Assembly: GCA_945492935.1 (NCBI GenBank)
Contig: CALYVE010000059.1
Coordinates: 1-8,675 of the forward strand
Source: an uncultured Lachnospiraceae bacterium
GTDB taxonomy: Bacteria > Bacillota > Clostridia > Lachnospirales > Lachnospiraceae
Direction: 5' to 3'
Length of the DNA stretch: 8,675 bases
Positions within the stretch are counted from its first letter, which is position 1, and each line of letters begins with the position of its first letter. The notes below the pieces were generated by a model. It ran no database searches. It had not been told where the DNA came from and was given only the letters and a program-made list of their open reading frames with translations. Of this stretch, positions 1-7,375 are shown one piece after another. The translations under genes and the position numbers were made by a program.

Positions 1-3000
1 CACAGATGATGCAAGAGTTGGTTTAATGAGTAGATTTGGTCTTGATGTTGATCATATCTATTGTGAAGTAAAAGCTTATGGTTCAGCATATAAGGCATCT
101 CCTGTTAAGCAAAGCAACACGGAAGCAGTATATTTCGATGAGGTTTCCTTTGGTACAAAGGCCGAGAATTCATCAAAGTTCGCAACACTTTCGATTGGAA
201 ATGCAAGACATCTGTACAATGTTCGATATCTGGCAGATTTCTCCAAATCGGAGCTTGCAAAGTATTGGTCTGCATTTTCACAGAATTCGGATTTGTCGAT
301 TAAGTATCAGTTAACAGATGATATAAACTGGGCGACGTTTGTAGAAGAAGGATATTATTATGATACAAAACAGGCCGGTGCGACTGTGCTAGAAGGTTAC
401 GAAGGTCAGTTTGTTTCAATTAAGCAGCTTGGAGCATTTGCCGAATTCGATGGTGATTCTCATACGATTACAGGTATGGAGATTTCAGAGGTGAACAATG
501 CATCCTCATTCCTTTATGCTGATGATTCGGAAGGCGAAAAACCGGTCGGATTTGTTTGTACGAATTTTGGCAGTGTACATGATTTATCTCTTGATCAGAT
601 AAAGGTATATAGCAACAGTGATAAAGTTGGAGCATTTTGTGGTGTGAATGTTTGCTCCTATGATGATGCTGCCGGAACACTATACAATCTTGAAGTATTA
701 AGCTCCGGCGAAGACAAGGATAAAGCAAGTTCTGTTACGGGTAAGGAGCATGTAGGCGGTATCGTTGGATATTTACAGGGAATAAATGATACCTCTTTGA
801 ATGGAAGCACGTTGCCCGCAATCGAATTGTCAAATCTAAAGAATGAAGCAAAAGTGACAGGAATTAAGTATATTGGCGGTATTGTCGGTGAGGTTCGGAC
901 ACCGCATAACACACAGGTCTCTGTTACAATCACGGATTGTGAGAATAAAGGTGCCGTCTATGCACGAACAAAGGTCGGAACAAACAATGTTGATGCAAAA
1001 AAATGCGGATTTATCGGCGGAATCACAGGTTATGCCGCAAATATGTATGAAGCCGGGGATGGTTCGAAGAATACAAATCTGCTTAGAATTGTTGACTGTG
1101 TCAGTGTTTCAAAATATGACGATTCTGATATCGCAACGTTACTTGACGAGAACTTAAACGGTGTTTATGTCGGCGGAATTGTCGGATACAATTATTACGG
1201 ACAAATTGAGAATTGTTCGACAAAGAATGAAGATGGTGATGTCAGCTTTGTATTTGGTCATTCCTTTGTTGGCGGTATTACGGGGTATAATTGCGGTTCG
1301 GCAGATGGCAGTTTTGAAGGTGAAAAGTCCATAAATACGGCAAATGTCATAGGTGTAAAATATGTAGGTGGTATCACGGGCTGTAATGCTGATTTGGAAG
1401 AAGAACAGGAAGAAATAGAAGCTTTAGAAACAATAGCAACTCCAAAACGGGATGTATATTACGATGCTGAATTATTAAATTGGCAGAACAAGGGTTATGT
1501 TTTTGCTAAGGATAGTTATGCAGGTGGTATTTCCGGAGTTAATACGGGCTGGATTTATAACTGTGACAGCAAGATTGACGGCAGTAAGATTCCGACGGAA
1601 TTGATGCAGAGATTTTCAGGGGATTATGTCGGCGGAATTGTCGGCTATAACAACGGAATTATCGGTAATACACTTCGAGATACAAAGGACAAGACACTAA
1701 TTATCGAAACAGCATCCGCTGATGAACGAAGGATTACTATTACGAGCAATATTTCCGGAACGTCGTATGTTGGCGGAATTGTCGGATACAATGACGAGCA
1801 GGCGGTTGTTGAAGATTATGCAGTAGATGGCGGTTTTGTTCGGGGAACAGAGCAAGGTTGCTTTGTGGGCGGATATGTAGGATTTAACGCATCGCTTGAC
1901 CTTTTACAGTCCGGTGATGGTTCGGCAAAGAGCATTGAGGCAAGTCCAAGCAGTGTATACGGCGGATGTTTTGTCGGTGGTATACTGGGCGGCAATATAA
2001 TCAATACTTCGGGATATACGGCAGGCACGATTGAGATTCCTGTATATTCTGCACCTGCAATACCGGAAGTAACAGATGACGAATCGACGGATACGCCTGC
2101 ACCGATCTTGCCGGATAATCCGACAGAGAATCCAACGAATGATTTTACATTGTCCTTTGACAGAACGAACGCTTATTTGGATGGTAACGGAATCGATATT
2201 ATTTCTCAATATTCGATAACAGCATTGCCAAAGAACGGTGCATCTGTTTCGGATTGGAGAATTGAAATTGATATTCCGGATGGGGTGGAAGTTCGTTTGT
2301 GCCAGGCAGTAAATCATACTTTCCAAATTCGTAACAATAAATTGATTATTACACCGCTGAATGAAAACGATTATTTGCCGGGAGGCGGTCTTGGTTTTTC
2401 AATTTATTCAAAATCAAGTATTGATTATTTTAAGTTTACAAATTCAGAGGTGCGTCTTTATGTAGATAATATTTTACGTGCGGTAAAAGCCCGAACGTTG
2501 ACAAATCAGGTGAATCGTGATTTTACAGTATCACTTACACCATATGGCGTCTGGCAAAATGAGACAGGAAAATACATCGCCGGATATAATTATTCCATTA
2601 CGAATACTACTGATAAAATGATTGAAGGCTGGGGCTTCGAAATTGATGTAAAAGATCGTGATTTTGAAGTATACAGTGGGTGGATTCGCTATGAACATAA
2701 AAACGGAAAATTAATAATTGTTCCGCAGTTTGTATATAACAATACAATTTTGCCTGGGGAAACAATTACCGGTCAGTTCCAGATTATTGGTGATACCGAG
2801 GCGGATGTAGGAAATTTACAGTTTGAAACAATTCATAAATATGAATACTATGAAGCTGCATCTTCTAAGCCGAACGAACCTCCGGTTGATCTACCGGCTT
2901 TTGAAAATAAATATGCAATCGCTACAAGCTACAGTGCAAATAACACAGAGGAAATTGTCAGTGGTAATGCATTTGTAGGAGGATTTATCGGTTACAATCT

Positions 3001-6000
3001 GTTGATAGATAATTCGAATACGGGAACAGAATATGGTTATGTAAATGAACTTTCAAAGCAGATTTTGAATGCAATTACCGGTAACAGTGGTTCCCTTACT
3101 GCACAGTACCATGTTGTCGATGCGATTGATTCGATAGCAGGACTTACAAGTAAGCTAAATGTTTCGGATATTGCTTTTGTAATCAACGGACAAACATCAG
3201 AATATCAGGTGAGCAGACTGAACAAAATAGAGGGTAATATTTGTGTCGGAGGTATCGTTGGATTCAGTAACGAAGAAAGCCGGCTCTATATCAAGAATAC
3301 GACGAATAACACCCCTATATTTGCCAACCAGGATATAGCGGATACAAATAACAGTTATTTTTCATATGCCGGCGGAATTATCGGAATGGTAGGTTCAAAG
3401 ACAGTTTTAGAAAACTGTTCGGCTGATTCGTTGTCGATGATTGCGTCAAAGGGCGATTATTGCGGTACAATTTGTGAAACGAATAATGGATTTCTTTTGA
3501 ATTGTTCGGCATCTGTCATTTATTCCAATGCGAGAAATTATTCTGCCGGTCTTTGTGGACTGAATCAGAACAATGCGATGATTAAAAATTGTTCGGCCGA
3601 CAAAGCTTCTGTTATCGGACAGGAAATGGCTGGTGCGCTTGTAGCGGTTAACTACGGATATATTCAAAATCCGTCTGTAAATTCCATAACCGTTGTTTGT
3701 GCCGGCGCTGCAGGTGGAGTTGCGGCATATAACGGGGAATCCGGCATTATTTTACTTGTACATAATATGGATGATATTAATATTTCATCTACAGGAGATA
3801 ATGTTGGTGGTATTGTAGGAATTAATGATGGTGTCATTGTGACAGCTTCGGCAGAGGATGACTACAAAATCACAGTAACCGGATCTGTCAGCGGACATGA
3901 TACGGTTGGCGGTATTGTTGGAAAAAATGCTGTGCACAACGATGATTCAAAAATCGGTTTTTTTGCAAATTATGCCACTGTAACCGCTGAGGAAGGGAAT
4001 GTTGGCGGTATCGTTGGATATAATCAGAAGATAAATCTGACCGAAGGACGTATTGCTGATTGTGATAATTATGGAACTGTTACGGCAAAAGGAACCGGTT
4101 ATGCAGGCGGAATTTGTGCGGTAAATGACATGAAGGTTCTTCGTTGCAAAAACTATGGAGAACTTTTTGCAGCTGAAGGAAAAGGGGACGGAATTGTAGC
4201 ATTTAATCGGGATGGGGCAACTGTATTTGCTTGTGAATCTTATCAGACAGTCTCAAATTATATTGAGACAAATACGCAGAGTATTATGAGTGCTTCCAAT
4301 ACAATTCCGGTACAGGAAATGCCTGAAATAACGGACTCTTACGAGGTTTCAACATCTGATAATCTGATTTATACATTTAGCTGGGATATTGATAAGGATT
4401 ATGAAAATGCAGTTTACGATACGAAGCTGCTTGGATTCAATAAGGACGGTTCGTTTGATTTGCTCGGTGAACAGACGAATCTTGTAAACAACACAGCCAG
4501 TTTTGAAGATGTTTTGGATATTTGGGATTATGCAAAGCTTAAGCTTATTGTAACAAGACAGGGGCGATATGATAAGGCTACGAATCAACAGATTTTTGAA
4601 AACTCCGGCGAAAAGGAATTTCAATCGAAGGTCAGCCTTAGTACAATCCCGGTCAGCAAAGTTTTGCTTTCTGTTTCGGATAACGGCAAAACCAATCGAG
4701 ATTCTTTAGTATATGCTGTAAGTTTTGCACCAATACAGACAATGAGTGAAAAGCAGGCAATTTCATACTACAAAATTCTTGTACGTAAGCCTGTAAGCCT
4801 GTCAGATGGTTCCGTTTCATATGATGTCTGCTATGAGAAAAATATATATCCGGAGGAAATTGACGATTCCAAGGTTCATCACACAGAGATTCTTGATTTA
4901 TCGAAGTTCGAGGAAGAGAGCGAATTAAATATTGCAGTGAAAGCAATTGCAAGAAAGAATCAGGAAGTATATCGTGACAGCAGACTTGGCGGAGGATATG
5001 TTCTTACAGTACCGAAACGATTGGAAGCTATAGATGCTACAACAATCTGTTCGGATATTGATACTTATGATGCCATAACGGAAACAGAGCTTAATCGTGA
5101 TGGAATTACACTTTCCGTATCGGATGATGTCATGGCGGCTTCCAATGGTAATTATGAGCTTGCTGTTGCAATTTTCGATTCTTGTGATGCTTTGCAAACG
5201 GATGTTGCAAATGCAGGAGATTTTAATCCAAACGACGACTCTATATACTGGAATTCGGGAGCAAGGATTACGATTGCAAGTAAGTCTATGCCACTTGTAA
5301 TGGATGGTAATACATTAGATTATGCGACCTGCGTGTTAGGCAGCAATCTAAAATTATCTGATTATGCAGGTAAATGGCTGAAGATTGCAGCCAGAAGAAC
5401 CGGCGATGAATATTTGAATTCTGCATGGTCAGATGAAGATGCAAATGGTGAAACCGTTAATTATTTATGGGTTCAGATTCCGCAAGTTATGGTTGATATG
5501 CCGTTGCTTTCTGACAAAGACTGCTTAGATACAAAGATTGAATATTATGACGGGGTTGATTGGTCTTCTGATAAGACAGATAATACCATCAAAAAAATTG
5601 AACAACGTGCAATTGTTCTTAAGGAAAGCGATTATGCAGACAGCTACAGCTTGCAGATTGTGAATGATTCTGTTCGAAAGATTTCGATTGTGAAACGTCC
5701 GGAAGGAAACAATACCGTTTTCGATGTATATTACATAGGCTGTGATTCAGAAAGAATTACAGGTGTAATTGGTGAGCCATATGATTTTTGGAAGTATTTA
5801 GGAACCTTAGATGGCGAACAGGATATTGTGGATTTGCCGTTTCAGAGAGAGTTTGAAGCGCAAATGAATGTTGTTTCTATCGAAACTGACGACGGAGAAA
5901 CCGATACAAAATCAGACGGCGATGAAGGAACCGATACAAAATCAGACGGTGACGAAGAAACCGATACAAAATCAACCGGCGATGAAGAAACTGATACAAA

Positions 6001-6670
6001 ATCAGTCGACAGCGAAGAAACCGGTGCAGAAGGTTTCGATAAGGACAAAAAATCTGTTTTGGAGGATGTTACAGAGCAGCCTCCGGTTACGCAAATAATT
6101 CGCTTTAGCAAATGTGCTTCTGTTCGAAAAACAAACGATGGATTTATTCTTGTCCTGCCATATGAGTGGAATGAATTTAACGGAAAGGTAACCGTACAGG
6201 CCTGCGTAAATGCAGATGATGGTGCATATTTAGATTCACAGATTGGATGCTATGCTTCATATTTTGATAATATGCATAGGGAAGACGTATTTACAATTGA
6301 GGATTCCTTTGATGCAGTTGTGACTGCAATACCAAAAGTATCTGCAACGGTCGATGAAATTGATCAAAATACAATACATGTTACATACAACCTGACATCA
6401 AATTCCGATTTGATTATGGCACAGATTATTGTACTCGATGAAAATAACAATATGAAGTGGACCGAATATAAGCAAATTTGTATGGACTACAACACGGTTG
6501 ATGAACGTATGCATGGGTCGTTTACAATCGATGCAAAAGAGTATTTTGCTTCACAACCGAAACAAACGGCAATCGTTCGGTTTGCAACGATGGATTCCTA
6601 TGGTTTGGGTGTGTGGACAGATTTTTATGAACTCACTTTTGAAGGACTTGGCAGTATGATTGAATTATAA
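1..6670 (+). CDS. Giant GLUG-repeat surface protein with CBM2-like and Fn3-like domains (5' partial)
   Basis: This is the 3' part of a very large, probably extracellular, protein. The reading frame is open from base 2 with no stop upstream of the first ATG at 26. That ATG has no convincing Shine-Dalgarno and is not followed by a signal peptide, so the real start lies outside the window. Residues are numbered from that ATG. Residues 30-170 form a lead-in typical of GLUG proteins. About 13 GLUG-type repeats (core V-G-G-I-V-G-Y-N) lie at 174-660, and a Pro/Thr/Asp linker at about 685-705. Two CBM2-like beta-sandwiches follow at about 706-815 and 832-942. About 12 further GLUG-type repeats lie at 984-1410. 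Several Fn3-like modules span 1433-2214, interrupted by an acidic tandem repeat at 1954-2003. The C-terminus has no LPXTG, membrane helix or dockerin. The protein is probably an adhesin or glycan-binding protein; no catalytic domain is recognised. The prepilin genes start 18 bases downstream. Confidence 0.9.
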   Translation, partial: TDDARVGLMSRFGLDVDHIYCEVKAYGSAYKASPVKQSNTEAVYFDEVSFGTKAENSSKFATLSIGNARHLYNVRYLADFSKSELAKYWSAFSQNSDLSIKYQLTDDINWATFVEEGYYYDTKQAGATVLEGYEGQFVSIKQLGAFAEFDGDSHTITGMEISEVNNASSFLYADDSEGEKPVGFVCTNFGSVHDLSLDQIKVYSNSDKVGAFCGVNVCSYDDAAGTLYNLEVLSSGEDKDKASSVTGKEHVGGIVGYLQGINDTSLNGSTLPAIELSNLKNEAKVTGIKYIGGIVGEVRTPHNTQVSVTITDCENKGAVYARTKVGTNNVDAKKCGFIGGITGYAANMYEAGDGSKNTNLLRIVDCVSVSKYDDSDIATLLDENLNGVYVGGIVGYNYYGQIENCSTKNEDGDVSFVFGHSFVGGITGYNCGSADGSFEGEKSINTANVIGVKYVGGITGCNADLEEEQEEIEALETIATPKRDVYYDAELLNWQNKGYVFAKDSYAGGISGVNTGWIYNCDSKIDGSKIPTELMQRFSGDYVGGIVGYNNGIIGNTLRDTKDKTLIIETASADERRITITSNISGTSYVGGIVGYNDEQAVVEDYAVDGGFVRGTEQGCFVGGYVGFNASLDLLQSGDGSAKSIEASPSSVYGGCFVGGILGGNIINTSGYTAGTIEIPVYSAPAIPEVTDDESTDTPAPILPDNPTENPTNDFTLSFDRTNAYLDGNGIDIISQYSITALPKNGASVSDWRIEIDIPDGVEVRLCQAVNHTFQIRNNKLIITPLNENDYLPGGGLGFSIYSKSSIDYFKFTNSEVRLYVDNILRAVKARTLTNQVNRDFTVSLTPYGVWQNETGKYIAGYNYSITNTTDKMIEGWGFEIDVKDRDFEVYSGWIRYEHKNGKLIIVPQFVYNNTILPGETITGQFQIIGDTEADVGNLQFETIHKYEYYEAASSKPNEPPVDLPAFENKYAIATSYSANNTEEIVSGNAFVGGFIGYNLLIDNSNTGTEYGYVNELSKQILNAITGNSGSLTAQYHVVDAIDSIAGLTSKLNVSDIAFVINGQTSEYQVSRLNKIEGNICVGGIVGFSNEESRLYIKNTTNNTPIFANQDIADTNNSYFSYAGGIIGMVGSKTVLENCSADSLSMIASKGDYCGTICETNNGFLLNCSASVIYSNARNYSAGLCGLNQNNAMIKNCSADKASVIGQEMAGALVAVNYGYIQNPSVNSITVVCAGAAGGVAAYNGESGIILLVHNMDDINISSTGDNVGGIVGINDGVIVTASAEDDYKITVTGSVSGHDTVGGIVGKNAVHNDDSKIGFFANYATVTAEEGNVGGIVGYNQKINLTEGRIADCDNYGTVTAKGTGYAGGICAVNDMKVLRCKNYGELFAAEGKGDGIVAFNRDGATVFACESYQTVSNYIETNTQSIMSASNTIPVQEMPEITDSYEVSTSDNLIYTFSWDIDKDYENAVYDTKLLGFNKDGSFDLLGEQTNLVNNTASFEDVLDIWDYAKLKLIVTRQGRYDKATNQQIFENSGEKEFQSKVSLSTIPVSKVLLSVSDNGKTNRDSLVYAVSFAPIQTMSEKQAISYYKILVRKPVSLSDGSVSYDVCYEKNIYPEEIDDSKVHHTEILDLSKFEEESELNIAVKAIARKNQEVYRDSRLGGGYVLTVPKRLEAIDATTICSDIDTYDAITETELNRDGITLSVSDDVMAASNGNYELAVAIFDSCDALQTDVANAGDFNPNDDSIYWNSGARITIASKSMPLVMDGNTLDYATCVLGSNLKLSDYAGKWLKIAARRTGDEYLNSAWSDEDANGETVNYLWVQIPQVMVDMPLLSDKDCLDTKIEYYDGVDWSSDKTDNTIKKIEQRAIVLKESDYADSYSLQIVNDSVRKISIVKRPEGNNTVFDVYYIGCDSERITGVIGEPYDFWKYLGTLDGEQDIVDLPFQREFEAQMNVVSIETDDGETDTKSDGDEGTDTKSDGDEETDTKSTGDEETDTKSVDSEETGAEGFDKDKKSVLEDVTEQPPVTQIIRFSKCASVRKTNDGFILVLPYEWNEFNGKVTVQACVNADDGAYLDSQIGCYASYFDNMHREDVFTIEDSFDAVVTAIPKVSATVDEIDQNTIHVTYNLTSNSDLIMAQIIVLDENNNMKWTEYKQICMDYNTVDERMHGSFTIDAKEYFASQPKQTAIVRFATMDSYGLGVWTDFYELTFEGLGSMIEL
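545..2010 (+). repeat. GLUG-type repeat block 1 (about 13 copies)
   Basis: Repeats with the core V-G-G-I-V-G-Y-N, often followed by a G-x-I-x-N-C strand, begin at about residues 174, 201, 243, 283, 330, 382, 415, 447, 499, 535, 582, 614 and 650 of the giant protein. Spacing is about 27-52 residues, so the loops vary in length. The motif matches the GLUG family (Pfam GLUG), found in bacterial surface proteins and thought to form stacked beta structure. This block is the better conserved of the two. Several DNA cores are nearly identical, for example those at 1166, 1625 and 1766. Confidence 0.85.
2141..2470 (+). other. CBM2-like beta-sandwich domain 1 (within the giant CDS)
   Basis: About 110 residues (706-815) carry the landmarks of a family 2-type carbohydrate-binding module. 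An N-terminal strand is followed by a Y-S-I-T strand. Next come a W-x-I-E-I-D-I-P strand with Trp744, a K-L-I-I-T-P strand, and a late L-P-G-G turn at residues 784-787 leading to a G-F-S-I strand. Copy 2 has a second surface Trp (Trp886) that this copy lacks; the equivalent stretch reads R-L-C-Q-A. Glycan binding may therefore be weak or altered. The assignment rests on visual motif matching only. A generic immunoglobulin-like sandwich is the main alternative. Confidence 0.5.
2519..2851 (+). other. CBM2-like beta-sandwich domain 2 (within the giant CDS)
   Basis: Residues 832-942 repeat the plan of the preceding domain more canonically. The order is a G-Y-N-Y-S-I-T-N-T strand, a G-W-G-F-E-I-D strand with Trp869, then S-G-W with Trp886. 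After that come K-L-I-I-V-P, Y-N-N-T-I, and an L-P-G-E turn with Pro910 and Gly911 leading to a G-Q-F strand. This order (xGW strand, W-containing loop, Asn-x-x-Ile, then a Pro-Gly turn before the last strand) is the usual CBM2/cellulose-binding layout. The ligand cannot be read from sequence. Confidence 0.6.
2975..4240 (+). repeat. GLUG-type repeat block 2 (about 12 copies, degenerate)
   Basis: The GLUG-type repeats resume after the CBM2-like pair. Cores start near residues 984, 1074, 1115, 1146, 1173, 1202, 1229, 1260, 1294, 1326, 1360 and 1388. Many are degenerate: Y-A-G-G-I-C-A-V, Y-C-G-T-I-C-E-T, S-A-G-L-C-G-L and M-A-G-A-L-V-A-V replace V-G-G-I-V-G-Y. Between about 1115 and 1200 the repeats are short (27-31 residues) and regular. 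There an N-C-S-A tetrapeptide recurs in register four times, suggesting a stacked Asn/Cys ladder. Confidence 0.8.
4322..6667 (+). other. C-terminal tail of Fn3-like beta-sandwich modules (within the giant CDS)
   Basis: Residues 1433-2214 contain no GLUG cores. They show a recurring ending in which an alternating hydrophobic strand runs into A-R/K-x-x-x-x-x-Y-x-x-S and then often a Trp or aromatic residue. Examples are L-N-I-A-V-K-A-I-A near 1634, L-K-I-A-A-R-R-T-G near 1785 followed by N-S-A-W-S, K-V-T-V-Q-A near 2054, and the last A-T-M-D-S-Y with V-W-T close to the C-terminus. This resembles the last strands of fibronectin type III modules, with four or five units estimated. The modules may act as a stalk or spacer. 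The exact boundaries and the family are uncertain. Confidence 0.5.
5885..6034 (+). repeat. 30-bp in-frame tandem repeat encoding an acidic decapeptide
   Basis: Five consecutive 30-base units start at 5885, 5915, 5945, 5975 and 6005. They encode T-D-D-G-E-T-D-T-K-S, D-G-D-E-G-T-D-T-K-S, D-G-D-E-E-T-D-T-K-S, T-G-D-E-E-T-D-T-K-S and the degenerate V-D-S-E-E-T-G-A-E-G. The block CCGATACAAAATCA recurs every 30 bases, with one C-to-T change in the fourth unit. The units are directly adjacent with no spacers. The product is a flexible acidic linker or loop inside an Fn3-like module of the giant protein. Confidence 0.95.
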
Positions 6671-6675
6671 TTGAT

Positions 6676-6682
6676 AAGGAGG
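6676..6682 (+). promoter_or_regulatory. Strong RBS fixing the start of the first pilin gene at ATG 6689
   Basis: AAGGAGG lies six bases before the ATG at 6689. An in-frame TTG at 6671 precedes this site and would read through the Shine-Dalgarno itself, so the ATG is the real start. With this start the leader is nine residues, basic and ends in Lys-Gly, as expected for a prepilin. Confidence 0.9.
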
Positions 6683-6688
6683 GGGACA

Positions 6689-7366
6689 ATGCGAAAATCA
6701 AAACATAATAAAGGCTCAGCAATGATGATAGCAATTATTGTGTCTGTCGTAGTTGTTGCCTTTAGCTTATCATTATTACTTGTCTGTTATGCTTTGTTTT
6801 CTTCTTCTGCACGTAAGGTTACGAGCAGACAATGTAAGGAATTAGCAAAAACGTTAAGTCTGGAGTTGGAACAGGAACTTACAAAACCGAATTTTGCCTC
6901 TTATGAGGAGGAGCAGATGGCTTTAAAGAGTGTTTCAGACGGTGAAAATTCTTTATGGTTTTATCTTCGTTATAATTTGTTTCAGGAACAATGGCCGGGC
7001 TATCATGCCGAATATACAGAGGAAAAAAAAGAATTGTGTTATCGAGAGTTCTCTCTTGATTTGTCGGGTGGAGATGCTTCAAAGTATGAAGCGTATACAA
7101 GTGACATTGTCGTGCGTGTGTATTGGCAGAATGATAACATTGATGTGACGAAGGATGATACACTGCTTTGTGTTGAGGTCGAAGTAAAGAGAGATGATCA
7201 AAGTGCAATTATGCGCAATTATTTTACATTAAGTGTAAATGATTATCCGTCAACGACACTTTCCGGTGCAGTTGATACATCGTCTGCACTTGCTGTTGTG
7301 AATCCTTCCGGCTATTCGGTGAATGAGACTGAACATTGGAAATGGAGTTTTCAGGAACGAGAATAA
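6689..7366 (+). CDS. Minor prepilin lacking Glu5, GspK/PilX-like
   Basis: A 225-residue protein. The leader M-R-K-S-K-H-N-K-G is short, basic and ends in Gly9, followed by Ser-Ala-Met-Met-Ile. A hydrophobic stretch of about 28 residues (10-37) then forms the N-terminal pilin helix and membrane anchor. Cleavage by a prepilin peptidase is expected after Gly9. Mature position 5 is Ile14 instead of the usual Glu. Lack of Glu5 is a known hallmark of GspK of type II secretion and is also seen in PilX-like minor pilins, which cap the filament. GspK is usually about 300 residues, so this protein would lack the large GspK insert. The rest is soluble and polar, rich in Glu and Asp, with no recognised catalytic motif. 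The gene starts 18 bases after the giant repeat-protein gene and 9 bases before the next prepilin. The prepilin call is fairly sure; the GspK-type role is inferred. Confidence 0.75.
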   Translation: MRKSKHNKGSAMMIAIIVSVVVVAFSLSLLLVCYALFSSSARKVTSRQCKELAKTLSLELEQELTKPNFASYEEEQMALKSVSDGENSLWFYLRYNLFQEQWPGYHAEYTEEKKELCYREFSLDLSGGDASKYEAYTSDIVVRVYWQNDNIDVTKDDTLLCVEVEVKRDDQSAIMRNYFTLSVNDYPSTTLSGAVDTSSALAVVNPSGYSVNETEHWKWSFQERE

Positions 7367-7370
7367 GGTG
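7365..7370 (+). promoter_or_regulatory. RBS of the GspI-like prepilin gene, overlapping the upstream stop
   Basis: AAGGTG overlaps the last two bases of the upstream TAA. It is five bases from the ATG at 7376 and eight from an adjacent in-frame ATG at 7379. The second start has the more usual spacing, so the product may be one residue shorter. The overlap suggests translational coupling. Confidence 0.65.
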
Positions 7371-7375
7371 ATTAT

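Noticed and set aside
26..28. ATG at 26 as the true start of the giant gene
   Set aside because: The frame is open upstream to the window edge, there is no good Shine-Dalgarno and no signal peptide follows, so it is an internal Met in a 5'-truncated gene.
2108..2122. L-P-D-N-P in the linker as a sortase signal
   Set aside because: It does not match LPXTG, is not followed by a hydrophobic segment and basic tail, and lies in the middle of the protein.
5885..6034. CRISPR array from the 30-bp periodic repeat
   Set aside because: The units are directly adjacent without spacers, stay in frame and encode a clear protein repeat.
6671..6688. TTG at 6671 as start of the first pilin gene
   Set aside because: It would translate the AAGGAGG site itself; the ATG at 6689 has ideal spacing and gives a normal prepilin leader.
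6671..6688. Terminator or promoter between the giant gene and the pilin genes
   Set aside because: The gap is 18 bases, mostly taken by the ribosome binding site, with no hairpin or room for a promoter.
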